Below are positions 16,182 through 23,967 of a DNA stretch of 36,604 nt, piece by piece. This DNA is from Actinomadura rifamycini DSM 43936 (GTDB lineage: Bacteria; Actinomycetota; Actinomycetes; Streptosporangiales; Streptosporangiaceae), in NCBI RefSeq assembly GCF_000425065.1, contig NZ_AULB01000046.1, positions 1 to 36,604 of the forward strand, given 5' to 3'. The translations under genes and the position numbers were made by a program. Position 1 is the first letter of the stretch. Each line of letters begins with the position of its first letter. The notes beneath the pieces were generated by a model. The model searched no databases, was not told where the DNA came from, and saw only the letters and a program-made list of their open reading frames with translations.

Positions 16182-17213
16182 TCACCCTTTCCGGGGACGG
16201 CGCAGCAGGCGGGGGCGGACCCGGCCGAGGCCCTGCAGCGGCCGGGGCCGCAGCGCCGACACGTCGAACCGGGACGGGTCGAGGGCCTCGGCCAGCCCGC
16301 CGTCGGCGAGCACCGCGCCCGGGTAGGCGGTCGCGGTGAGGCGCGCGGCGAGGTTGACCGGGGTGCCGAACACGTCGCCGAGCCGCTGCACCACCTCCCC
16401 GAACGCCAGCCCCACCCGGACGTCCGGGAAGCCCGGTTCGGCCGCGAACCGCTCGGCGAGCCGCAGCCCCGCCTCGGCGGCCGCCGCCGGCTCCGCGACG
16501 ACGAACAGCACCTCGTCGCCGAGCGTCTTCACGATCCGGCCGCCCGCCTCCACGACGACCTCGGTCGCCGCGGACTCGAACCGCTCGACGAACGCCGCCA
16601 GCTCGTCCGCGTCCAGCTTCCGGCTGAGCCGGGTGAACGACACGACGTCGGCGAACCCGACGGCGAGGTGCGCGAGGCCCGCCGCGGGGTCGGTGCGGGC
16701 GGCGGCGGTCCCCGCGGCGGCGCGCATCCCGGCCGCGGCGAGCTGCCGCCGCCAGCCGTGCAGCAGCAGGCGCTCGAACGCGGGCCGCAGCTCCTCGGTC
16801 GACTCGAGCGCCGTGACGACGAGGTCGGCCGTGACCGGCTCGTCCGGCGGCAGGAGCGCGCTCAGCCGCAGCAGCCACACGTCCCCGAGCCAGCTCGCGA
16901 GCCGCCCCATCGTCTGCCCCACGGCCCGGACGAGCTGCAGCACCATCTCCTCGTCGACGAGGTCGCCGTCGAGGAGGTCGCGGATCTCGCGGAGCGCCGC
17001 CACGTCCCCGTCGGTGAAGGCGACCTCGTCGTCCCGCGGGGTGGGGAAGCCGAGCGCCTGCCAGATCCGCACCGCGAGGTCGCCGGACAGGCCCGCCGCG
17101 TCCTCGACCTCGCGGCGGGTGAGGTGCAGCGGACCGCCGAGGAGCGTCTCCTCGATGTCGTCCGGGATGCGGTCGTCGCGGATACGGTCGTCCGGCACGC
17201 GGGGTTCCGCCAT
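16182..17213 (-). CDS. Class III adenylate/guanylate cyclase
   Basis: A 343-residue protein. The N-terminal half is an all-helical regulatory domain found before actinobacterial cyclases (LLGGPLHLTRREVEDAAGLS...LRLSALLP). The C-terminal catalytic domain begins AVGFADVVSFTRLSRKLD, with the metal-binding Asp in FADVVSFT, then GGRIVKTLGDEVLFVV (second metal Asp in GDEV) and GDVFGTPVNLAARLTA (transition-state Asn/Arg in NLAARL). Active-site residues look intact, so cyclic nucleotide synthesis is likely. The ATG at 17213 has an AAGGTGG site; a GTG at 17243 would add 10 residues. It is divergent from a MerR gene. Confidence 0.9.
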   Translation of the reverse strand: MAEPRVPDDRIRDDRIPDDIEETLLGGPLHLTRREVEDAAGLSGDLAVRIWQALGFPTPRDDEVAFTDGDVAALREIRDLLDGDLVDEEMVLQLVRAVGQTMGRLASWLGDVWLLRLSALLPPDEPVTADLVVTALESTEELRPAFERLLLHGWRRQLAAAGMRAAAGTAAARTDPAAGLAHLAVGFADVVSFTRLSRKLDADELAAFVERFESAATEVVVEAGGRIVKTLGDEVLFVVAEPAAAAEAGLRLAERFAAEPGFPDVRVGLAFGEVVQRLGDVFGTPVNLAARLTATAYPGAVLADGGLAEALDPSRFDVSALRPRPLQGLGRVRPRLLRRPRKG

Positions 17214-17299
17214 CGGCGCCACCTTGTCATCGTTCGATGTCACAGATACTGGCGGAGTAAGATCACGCCGGTCAAGGCGGACGACACCGGCGGGTGGGG

Positions 17300-18052
17300 A
17301 TGGCCGAGTACCGAATCGACGAGCTGGCGCGGGTCGGCGGGAGCACCGTCCGCAACATCCGGGCCTACCAGGACCGGGGCCTGCTGCCGCCGCCGCGCCT
17401 CCAGGGCCGGGTCGGCCTCTACGACGACACCCACCTCGCCCGGCTCCGGCTGATCGGCAAGCTGCTCGCCCGCGGCTACACCCTCGCGATCATCAAGGAG
17501 CTGCTGGCCGCCTGGCAGACCGGCAAGGACGTCGGCGAGGTCCTCGGGCTGGAGAAGGTGCTCACCGACCCGTGGTCGGACGAGCTGCCCGGCACCGCCA
17601 CCGACGCCGGACTCGTCGACCTGTTCGGCGCCGGCCTCGACGAGGACGAGGTCGCCCGGTTCCGGGAGCGGACGATCGAGCTCGGCCTCATCGAGCCCGA
17701 CGGCGACGGCTACCGCGTGCCGAGCCCGCGGCTCCTGCACGTCGGCGCCGAGCTCGTCGCCGCCGGGATCCCCCTGGACGCCGTCCTCGACATCGCCGCG
17801 CAGATCCGGGACGACTGCGAGATCATCGCGGGCCGGTTCGTCGGGCTCGTCGAGGAGCACGTGTTCGACCGGCTCGACCGGCCCGGACCGGGCGGCGAGG
17901 ACGTCGCCGAGGTCGCGGCGGTCGTGCGGCGGATGCGCCCGCTGGTGAAGATGGTCGTCGACCCGTTCATCGCGCGGGCGATGGAGGCGCGCGTCCAGGA
18001 GGCCCTCGGCGACCGGCTGGAGACCGTCCGCAACCAGCCCACCCAGAGCTGA
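17300..18052 (+). CDS. MerR-family transcriptional regulator
   Basis: A 250-residue protein. The MerR HTH opens the protein (EYRIDELARVGGSTVRNIRAYQDRGLLPPP, about residues 3-32), followed by the wing (GRVGLYDDTHLARLRLIGKLL) and the dimerisation helix. The C-terminal 150 residues are helical with no metal-binding Cys, so the effector is unknown. The first codon could be ATG 17300 or GTG 17294, two codons upstream; GGCGGGTGGGG precedes the ATG. It is 86 bp from the divergent cyclase and may regulate it. It ends 8 bp from the convergent CU044_5270-type gene. Confidence 0.9.
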   Translation: MAEYRIDELARVGGSTVRNIRAYQDRGLLPPPRLQGRVGLYDDTHLARLRLIGKLLARGYTLAIIKELLAAWQTGKDVGEVLGLEKVLTDPWSDELPGTATDAGLVDLFGAGLDEDEVARFRERTIELGLIEPDGDGYRVPSPRLLHVGAELVAAGIPLDAVLDIAAQIRDDCEIIAGRFVGLVEEHVFDRLDRPGPGGEDVAEVAAVVRRMRPLVKMVVDPFIARAMEARVQEALGDRLETVRNQPTQS

Positions 18053-18060
18053 CCGGGAGG

Positions 18061-19092
18061 TCAGCTCACCGGCGGCGGGGCGTCGGCGACCCGCACGCTG
18101 AGCTGCGCGGTGGCGGCCAGGACGCCGCCGACCGGGGCCTGCGCGCGCGCCGCGTCGGTGACGACGCCGCGTTCGCCCAGGTAGTCGTAGGTGTCGGGGT
18201 CGAAGATGTACTCGGTGCGGATGCCGGTGCCCGGCACGTCCAGCGCGACCGCGACGCCCGTCCGTCCGGCGGCGTCCACGGCCTTCCCGACGGTCGTGAC
18301 GCCGGGGATCGCGGCGGCGGCACGGAACAGGGCGGCGCGCTGCGCGGCGGGCATGTACGCCTCGGTGAGCATCCCGCCGAGGTTCTGCCACGCCTGCGCG
18401 TCCGCCTCCCGGCCCGTCCCGAGCCCGGTGTAGAGGTGCGCGTACATGCCCTCCGCCTCGGTGGGGAGCTTGCTGAGGTAGGCGTAGTCGGTGCGCAGCC
18501 ACTCGGCCCTGCCGTCGAAGTCGGCGGCCTTCTCGGTGCTGGTCTCGCCGACCCCCTGCCGCGCCGCCTCCGGAAGCGGCCGGCCGGGCCACTGCTTCGG
18601 CGGCAGGACCGTGGTCCGCAGGACGGCGCGGGTCGAGTCGCCCTCGTAGGGCGCCCACAGGGTGCGCTCTTCCCGGTAAAGGTAGCGGACCTGCCCGTCG
18701 GCGCCGTTGTCCTCGGCGGTGTTCATCATCCGCGACTCGATGACGAGGAACTGCCCCGGCTTCGGGTGCAGTTCGGGCGCGTCCGCGGCCCGGTCCGCCG
18801 CCTGCTGCAGGACGCGGACGTGCGCCACCGGCATCGTCCGGACGATCGGGTCCGGCGCGCCGGGGGCGGGGGCGTCCACCGCCGCGATGACGGCCCCGGC
18901 GGCGACCGCGCCGGCGGCGAGCGCCCCGGCGAGGGCCGTCCGGCCGCGGAGCCGGAACCGGCGCCGGGCTCCCCCGGCGGCCGTGCCGCGCTCGCCGGCG
19001 ATGGCCGCCCGCAGCCGCGCCTCCTCGGCGTCCAGCTCGGGCGATTCGGGGACCTCGGCGCGGAACTCCACGAGACGGTCGATCTCAGTCAT
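18061..19092 (-). CDS. CU044_5270-family membrane protein paired with a sigma factor
   Basis: A 343-residue protein. A charged cytoplasmic N-terminus (MTEIDRLVEFRAEVPESPELDAEEARLRAAI) is followed by a basic stretch and one membrane helix (about 50-71, ALAGALAAGAVAAGAVIAAV), then a large outer domain with GQFLVIESRMM and RTEYIFDPDTYDYLGE. These features match the CU044_5270 family often encoded after actinobacterial ECF sigma genes. Its start overlaps the sigma gene's end by 8 bp, so translation is coupled. An anti-sigma or signal-sensing role is inferred from position and topology; no zinc anti-sigma motif is seen. Confidence 0.85.
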   Translation of the reverse strand: MTEIDRLVEFRAEVPESPELDAEEARLRAAIAGERGTAAGGARRRFRLRGRTALAGALAAGAVAAGAVIAAVDAPAPGAPDPIVRTMPVAHVRVLQQAADRAADAPELHPKPGQFLVIESRMMNTAEDNGADGQVRYLYREERTLWAPYEGDSTRAVLRTTVLPPKQWPGRPLPEAARQGVGETSTEKAADFDGRAEWLRTDYAYLSKLPTEAEGMYAHLYTGLGTGREADAQAWQNLGGMLTEAYMPAAQRAALFRAAAAIPGVTTVGKAVDAAGRTGVAVALDVPGTGIRTEYIFDPDTYDYLGERGVVTDAARAQAPVGGVLAATAQLSVRVADAPPPVS

Positions 19093-19681
19093 GGACGGGC
19101 TCCTCAGGCATGATCGCGAGGCGGGGGGAGAGATCGGGTTCGCCGAGTTCGGCGCGCAGCCTCCGCCGCGCGCGGTTGATGCGGGACCGGACCGTCCCGA
19201 GCCGCACGCCCAGGGCCTCGGCCACCTGGACGTACGAGAGGCCGCCCCACGCGAACAGCAGCAGGGCGTCGCGGTGCCCCTTCGGCATCGCGGCGAGCGC
19301 GGCGGCGATCCGCGGGCCGGCGGCCTGCGCGCTGACGCGCTCGTCGCTGCGGTCGGTGAACGGCTCGGCGACCGGGTCGGCGCCGGTGCGGTGCAGCGTC
19401 CGCAACTGCCGCACCTCGGTGCGGACGTGGCGTTTCATCAGGTTCGTCGCGATCCCGAACAGCCAGGGGCGCGCGTCGGGGCGGTCGAGGTCGTAGCGGT
19501 GCCGCCGGCGGAACGCGGCGAGGAACGTCTCGGCGACGACGTCCTCGGCGGTGTCGGCGCCGAGCCGGCGGGTCGCGTAGCGCTTCAGGCCGGGCGCGTG
19601 CCGCCGGAAGATCTCGGCGAACGCCTCGGGCTCGGTCTGGGAACGCCTGATATGGGAGGCATCGTCACCGTCCATGCTCAT
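19085..19681 (-). CDS. ECF RNA polymerase sigma factor
   Basis: A 198-residue protein. Sigma region 2 is at about 18-85 (FAEIFRRHAPGLKRYATRRLGADTAEDVVAETFLAAFRRR...PWLFGIATNLM) and region 4 at about 126-180 (ALAAMPKGHRDALLLFAWGGLSYVQVAEALGVRLGTVRSRINRARRRLR), with no region 3, as in ECF sigma factors. Start ATG 19681; a second in-frame ATG is two codons on. It is translationally coupled to the following membrane protein, which probably controls its activity. The two genes form an operon. Confidence 0.94.
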   Translation of the reverse strand: MSMDGDDASHIRRSQTEPEAFAEIFRRHAPGLKRYATRRLGADTAEDVVAETFLAAFRRRHRYDLDRPDARPWLFGIATNLMKRHVRTEVRQLRTLHRTGADPVAEPFTDRSDERVSAQAAGPRIAAALAAMPKGHRDALLLFAWGGLSYVQVAEALGVRLGTVRSRINRARRRLRAELGEPDLSPRLAIMPEEPVHD

Positions 19682-19762
19682 GGGGGGCCTCTCGCTCTGC
19701 GGTCGGACACCCGTACTTGCCGTCCCGCTCCCCCCGGGTTCCCCTGAGCTCCGGCCCGGCTT

Positions 19763-20374
19763 CTACGCGGGCCAGGCGTTCATGGCGTGGTCGGCGATGC
19801 GGGACAGGTCGGCTTCGGTGGCGCCGTCGCGGGCCTGCTGCGACATGCCCTGGACGACCGCGGCGAAGTAGTCCGCGAGCCCGTCGCAGTCGGCGTCGGC
19901 GGGCAGCTCGCCCGCGTCGCGGGCCGCGCGGAGGCGGTCGCGGAACTTCACCTTGTTCGCGTCGCGCATCCCGCGCAGGAACCCGGCGATCTCCTCGTCC
20001 TCGGCGGTGACGTTGGTGGCGGCGGTGATGACCAGGCAGCCGGGCGGGTGCGCGGCGGTGCCGGACTGGTGGACGGCGGCGTCCCGCAGCATCCGGGCGA
20101 ACGCCGCGCGGGCGGTGGGCTCCTCGCGGAGCGCCGCCGCCATGTACGTCCCGGCCGGGAGCCGCCCGTAGGCGTCGACGACCTCCTTGAACAGGGACTT
20201 CTTGTCGCCGAACGCCGCGTAGAGGCTGGCCGGGCGGATGCCCATCGCGGCGGTGAGGTCGCTGACGGAGGTGGCCTCGTAGCCGCGCTCCCAGAACAGC
20301 GCCAGCGCGCGCCGCAGCGCCTCGTCGCGGTCGAAGCCGCGCGGCCGTCCTCGGGTGGTCCGTCGCTCTGCCAT
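19763..20374 (-). CDS. TetR-family transcriptional regulator
   Basis: A 203-residue protein with the N-terminus MAERRTTRGRPRGFDRDEALRRALALFWERGYEATSVSDL and recognition helix GIRPASLYAAFGDKKSLF, typical of the AcrR/YcdC-like group with TetR_C_16-type C-termini. The C-terminal domain contains AAHPPGCLVITAATN. The ATG at 20374 starts the HTH protein proper; longer in-frame extensions upstream would cross the operator and the divergent gene. It is divergent from an SDR gene across a 78-bp region with inverted repeats. Confidence 0.93.
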   Translation of the reverse strand: MAERRTTRGRPRGFDRDEALRRALALFWERGYEATSVSDLTAAMGIRPASLYAAFGDKKSLFKEVVDAYGRLPAGTYMAAALREEPTARAAFARMLRDAAVHQSGTAAHPPGCLVITAATNVTAEDEEIAGFLRGMRDANKVKFRDRLRAARDAGELPADADCDGLADYFAAVVQGMSQQARDGATEADLSRIADHAMNAWPA

Positions 20375-20386
20375 GACCCCATTGTA

Positions 20387-20437
20387 GATCGCTCGCTCAA
20401 TAATTGTGCTACGGTCCTTTCTTGAGCGATCGATCAA
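20387..20437. promoter_or_regulatory. TetR operator region, tetR-SDR divergent promoter
   Basis: GATCGCTCGCTCAA (20387-20400) and TTGAGCGATCGATC (20422-20435) are inverted copies with one mismatch. The right-hand site extended to 20437 is itself a near-palindrome, with TTGA and TCAA ends around CGATCG. It is followed by the SDR ribosome site AAAGGAG. This is likely the binding region of the TetR protein encoded next to it. Confidence 0.75.
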
Positions 20438-20452
20438 CAAAGGAGCGGGCTC

Positions 20453-21223
20453 ATGCGCAAGGCACTGGACGGCAAGGTCGCGCTGGTCACCGGCGGCGGG
20501 CGCGGCATCGGGCGGGCGATCGCGGAGCGGCTCGCGCGCGACGGTGCCGTCGTCGCGATCACCTACGCGCGGAACGCCGCCGCCGCGGACGACCTGGTCG
20601 AGCGCATCCGGACGGACGGCGGGCGCGCGTTCGCGATCCGGGCCGAACTGGGCGAGCACGGCGACGCCCGGCGCCTCTGGGACGCCTTCGACAAGGAGAT
20701 CGAGCAGTACGTCCCCGGCGGCGGCGTCGACATCATCGTCAACAACGCGGGCGAAACGCTCTTCGCGGACCTGGAGGCGACCACCGAGGACGCCTTCGAC
20801 CGGGTCTACGCGGTCAACGTGCGCGCACCGTACTTCATCGTCCAGCAGGCGCTGCCCCGGCTCCGCGACGGCGGCAGGATCATCAACATCGGCAGCGGCG
20901 CGTCCCGGCTCGCGATGCCGTCGATCATGGGCTACGCGGCCACCAAGGGCGCCCTGGACGTCTTCACGCGCAACCTCGCCGAGCTGCTCGGCCCGCGCGG
21001 CATCACCGCGAACACCGTCGCCCCCGGGATCGTCGACACCGACATGAACGCCGACTGGCTGCGCGGGAACGCCGACGCCGACGCCGAGTGGTCGGCGCAG
21101 GCCGCGCTCCGCCGGGTGGGGCGGCCGGACGACATCGCCGGCATCGCCGCGTTCCTCGCGTCCGACGACGCCCGCTGGGTGACCGCCCAGGTCGTCGACG
21201 CCACCGGCGGCGTCCGCATCTAG
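20453..21223 (+). CDS. Short-chain dehydrogenase/reductase (SDR)
   Basis: A 256-residue classical SDR. TGGGRGIG (about 13-20) is the cofactor motif, NNAG the core motif, Ser in IGSGASRL, and Tyr-x-x-x-Lys in MGYAATKGALDVF. APGIVDTDM and the C-terminal GRPDDIAGIAAFLASDDARWVTAQVVDATGG are typical of FabG-like/3-oxidoreductase SDRs. Substrate unknown. Start ATG 20453 with AAAGGAG upstream. It is probably repressed by the divergent TetR; TetR/SDR pairs of this kind are commonly induced by the SDR substrate (family knowledge). Confidence 0.94.
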   Translation: MRKALDGKVALVTGGGRGIGRAIAERLARDGAVVAITYARNAAAADDLVERIRTDGGRAFAIRAELGEHGDARRLWDAFDKEIEQYVPGGGVDIIVNNAGETLFADLEATTEDAFDRVYAVNVRAPYFIVQQALPRLRDGGRIINIGSGASRLAMPSIMGYAATKGALDVFTRNLAELLGPRGITANTVAPGIVDTDMNADWLRGNADADAEWSAQAALRRVGRPDDIAGIAAFLASDDARWVTAQVVDATGGVRI

Positions 21224-21229
21224 GACCGG

Positions 21230-22921
21230 TCAGAGCAGCGTCAGGCCCCACTCCACCTCGACGACGTGCGGGAAGCCCTCGGAGTCGGTGAACGTGAGCT
21301 TGCCGGTGCCGGGCAGGCCGATCAGCGCGGTGCGCAGCGTGACGGTCAGCTGCATGGTGCCGTCCTCGGGCATGCCGCCCTGCATCTGCGACAGCTCGAG
21401 CTGGCTCGTCGAGGACATCGCCGTCCACTGCACCGGGCCGTCCTCGGCGGCGAGGCTGACGCTCGCGGTCTTGGTGCCGCCGTTCAGCTGCACCTTGTTC
21501 GGGTTGACGACGAGGACGCCGCGCTCCCGCGGCGGGTCCGGCGTCGGCGACGCCGGGGCGCTCGGCGAGGCGGGCGCGCTCGGCGACGGCGACTCCGCGG
21601 GCGACGAGGAGTCCGGCTGCGTCTGCGGGTTCATGGGCGGCGGCTGGAGGCCGCCGGGCCCGCCCGCGCCGGACCCGCCCGCCGGACCGGACGGCCGGTC
21701 GCCGCCGCCCGCGCCGGGCGACGGGGACGGGCGGGTGATCGACGGCTGCGGCTCGGTGCCGAACGGCGGCCACGACAGCGTCCCGCTGCCGATGCCCGGC
21801 CCCATCGCGACCACCGCGACCAGCGCCGCCCCGAGCGCCCCCGCCATCCCGCCGACGGTGAACAGCCAGCGGCGGGTGAACGGCGACGGGACGTCCGGCT
21901 GGATCGGCAGGCCGTCGGGGGTGAGGGCGCCGCCGCGCGCGGCGATGTCCGCGCGGTGCGCGGCGAGCTCCGGGTCGGTCGCGGTGTGCATGACGCGGTG
22001 CCGCAGCGCGGCGGGCAGCACCGGCGCGGGCGCGGCCGCGAGCAGCGGGACGGCGCGCACCCGGGCGCGGCGGCGGCAGTCCGGGCACCCGGCGGCGTGC
22101 GCGTCGGCGGCCGGGTCGGGCGCGGCGCCCGCGGACTCCGCGCGCCGCCGGAACGCCTGCCACGGCCGCGCCGGGCGGGCGGCGGGACGCGCGGGCCCCG
22201 CTGCCGGGACGTCCGGTTCCTCGGGGACGTCCGGGACGTCCGGCTCGGGGGCCGCCGCGGCGAGCACGGCGACGCTCGCGGGCTCCGGCTCCGGCTCCGG
22301 CTCGGGTTCGGGGGCCACCGGGCGGGACGCGCAGTCGTGCGCGGCGCGGCGCACCTCGTCGGCGAGCGCGGCCTCGAACTCGGCCCGGCAGGCCCGCGTC
22401 CGGGCGGCCGCGCGGCGGGCCGGCAGCCCCAGCGCCGCGCCGAGCCGGGCGGGCGGCAGGCCGTGCCGGAACGCGAGCAGGACGATCTCCTGGTCGACCG
22501 GGTCGAGGTGGGCGAGGGACGCGCGCAGGAGATCGTGCAGTTCTTCGGACGGCGGCAGATCGGCGGCGTCCGGCATGTCGGCACGATCCAGGAAAGGCGC
22601 CTCGGCGAATTCGCCGTCCCTTTCCCAGTACAGGTCCTTGACGCGTCCCCGGCGGATGCAGCGGCGGCGCGCCGCGCCGTACAGCCAGGACCCGAGGTGG
22701 AGGTGGTCGCGCATCCGGGGGGCGCGGCGGGCGGCGTCGATGAAGGTGTCGTGGACGATCCGCGCCGCGGCCTTCCCGTCCCCCAGCATCGACAGTACGT
22801 AGTCGTAGATGCGCTCGCCGTACTCGTCGTAGACCGTGGCGAGGGCCGACTCGTCGCCCTCGTTCAGCCCTTTGACCAGCTTCCGGTCGGACGCGTCAGC
22901 GGACGGGGACAACCTCGGCAT
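21230..22921 (-). CDS. Sigma-70 family factor fused to anti-sigma-like zinc motif, TM helix and outer domain
   Basis: A 563-residue protein. Residues 15-95 resemble sigma region 2 (LVKGLNEGDESALATVYDEYGERIYDYVLSML...GSWLYGAARRRC) and 127-190 sigma region 4 (LLRASLAHLDPVDQEIVLLAFRHGLPPARLGAALGLP). A Pro/Glu-rich linker follows with an EP repeat (203-214), then a ZAS-like zinc motif His275-x3-Cys279-x2-Cys282, one membrane helix (about 352-375), a Pro/Ser-rich stretch and a C-terminal outer beta-rich domain (about 465-563, NPNKVQLNGGTKTASVSL...). This joins a sigma factor and its own membrane anti-sigma sensor in one chain. Related ECF-fusion groups are known in actinobacteria. It ends 6 bp from the convergent SDR gene. 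Confidence 0.85.
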   Translation of the reverse strand: MPRLSPSADASDRKLVKGLNEGDESALATVYDEYGERIYDYVLSMLGDGKAAARIVHDTFIDAARRAPRMRDHLHLGSWLYGAARRRCIRRGRVKDLYWERDGEFAEAPFLDRADMPDAADLPPSEELHDLLRASLAHLDPVDQEIVLLAFRHGLPPARLGAALGLPARRAAARTRACRAEFEAALADEVRRAAHDCASRPVAPEPEPEPEPEPASVAVLAAAAPEPDVPDVPEEPDVPAAGPARPAARPARPWQAFRRRAESAGAAPDPAADAHAAGCPDCRRRARVRAVPLLAAAPAPVLPAALRHRVMHTATDPELAAHRADIAARGGALTPDGLPIQPDVPSPFTRRWLFTVGGMAGALGAALVAVVAMGPGIGSGTLSWPPFGTEPQPSITRPSPSPGAGGGDRPSGPAGGSGAGGPGGLQPPPMNPQTQPDSSSPAESPSPSAPASPSAPASPTPDPPRERGVLVVNPNKVQLNGGTKTASVSLAAEDGPVQWTAMSSTSQLELSQMQGGMPEDGTMQLTVTLRTALIGLPGTGKLTFTDSEGFPHVVEVEWGLTLL

Positions 22922-23017
22922 TCAAGCTCCCGGCACCGGCATGGGAGTCCGCCCCCCAGGGGGTCGTCCGGACAATCGGCCCACCTTGCATACACCCGTC
23001 GACCCCCGGAAGGCCAC

Positions 23018-23077
23018 ATGAACCCCGAAATCACCATTAACGATGACCTGAGGGTCACCGATCACGCCCCTGCGTGA
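23018..23077 (+). CDS. Possible 19-residue peptide gene
   Basis: An ATG at 23018 with GGAAGG 5 nt upstream opens a 19-codon frame, MNPEITINDDLRVTDHAPA, ending at 23077. Composition is less GC-rich than the surroundings. The stop codon sits in a perfect hairpin (23060-23079). It could be a leader peptide or an expressed small protein; nothing but start, ribosome site and hairpin supports it. Confidence 0.3.
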   Translation: MNPEITINDDLRVTDHAPA

Positions 23078-23103
23078 TCACGCGGACTCTGACTCGCGGT
23101 CAG
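23060..23103 (+). terminator. Two consecutive hairpins
   Basis: GATCACGC-ccct-GCGTGATC (23060-23079, perfect 8-bp stem) and CTGAC-tcgcg-GTCAG (23089-23103). They lie just past the 3' end of the SigE-family gene (minus strand, ending at 23112) and at the end of the tiny plus-strand frame, so they may terminate either. Confidence 0.5.
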
Positions 23104-23111
23104 AATGCGCT

Positions 23112-23651
23112 TCACGGACCGCCGGGCCGATCCGGCCGCTGCGGCGGGATCCCGGGGAAGTCGTCGCCGAGGGCGTCGTCGTCGCGGAGCCGCGCCACGG
23201 CCCGCGAGACGGTGCTCTTGACCGTCCCGACGCTGACGCCGAGCACCTCCGCGATCTCCGCCTCGGACATGTCCTCGTAATAGCGGAGCATTACGGCGAG
23301 CCGCTGCCGTTCGGGCAGCCGGCGGAGCGCGCGGCCGAGCGCGTCCCGCATTTCGCTGCGGCGCGTGTGATCGTCGACCGGCCGGTCCGGGAGTTCATCC
23401 GTGGGGTAAATGTCGAGTTTGCGACGGCGCCACCAGGAAATCTGCGTATTGACCATGGCCCGCCGGACGTAGCCGTCGATCGCCGCGCGATCCTGGATGC
23501 GGTCCCACGCGAGGTACGTCTTGGCGAGGGCGGCCTGGAGGAGGTCCTCGGCCTCGGCGCGATCACTGGTCAGCCGCATGGCGGCACGGAGCAGCGCGGG
23601 CCCGCGTTCCGCAACGTAGTCGCGGAACTCCTCATGCCGCGTCCTGCTCAA
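23112..23651 (-). CDS. SigE-family RNA polymerase sigma factor
   Basis: A 179-residue ECF sigma factor of the SigE family common in actinomycetes. Region 2 is at about 8-80 (EFRDYVAERGPALLRAAMRLTSDRAEAEDLLQAALAKTYLAWDRI), with the GYVRRAMVNTQISWWRRR segment typical of the family, and region 4 is at about 105-160 (ALRRLPERQRLAVMLRYYEDMSEAEIAEVLGVSVGTVKSTVSRAVARL). The start appears to be TTG 23651, preceded by GGTGGTGAG; no in-frame ATG/GTG is available before the conserved region. No anti-sigma gene is adjacent. Confidence 0.93.
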   Translation of the reverse strand: MSRTRHEEFRDYVAERGPALLRAAMRLTSDRAEAEDLLQAALAKTYLAWDRIQDRAAIDGYVRRAMVNTQISWWRRRKLDIYPTDELPDRPVDDHTRRSEMRDALGRALRRLPERQRLAVMLRYYEDMSEAEIAEVLGVSVGTVKSTVSRAVARLRDDDALGDDFPGIPPQRPDRPGGP

Positions 23652-23967
23652 CTCACCACCGGACCAGGGGTTGTGGAGCCGCCCGGCCGCCTTTCCGGAT
23701 CTTGGACCGCGCGAACTCCCGGTACAGTTGACGATCGCACGAAGATCGTAATTCTGGGCCTACAAAATTCATATATTCGGGTCAACCAGTGCATAATCTT
23801 CAACCCAGGTAGATCAGACATCCCCCACCTCGCGACTTATCGCGACAAATCCGTCGACAGGCCCGTCGGTACACGTGAACCTTGACCCGCTGTCCTCACA
23901 ACACCGGCCCCACCGGCCCGGTCCCGACAGCCGCACCCCACCGACGACGACGCCGGAGCGCCGACGC
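23652..23967. promoter_or_regulatory. AT-richer divergent intergenic region
   Basis: About 316 bp between the SigE-family gene and the Cys-rich protein gene, with a stretch near 23740-23820 far more AT-rich than the rest of the window (AAAATTCATATATTC). It contains an inverted repeat ACGATC/GATCGT (23731-23749) and tandem TCGCGA copies near 23831-23842. It most likely holds the two divergent promoters. A GTG at 23875 could extend the downstream gene into it. Confidence 0.5.

Noticed and set aside
20375..20659. N-terminal extension of the TetR protein by 95 residues
   Set aside because: It would cross the operator region and the start of the divergent SDR gene; the HTH protein begins at 20374.
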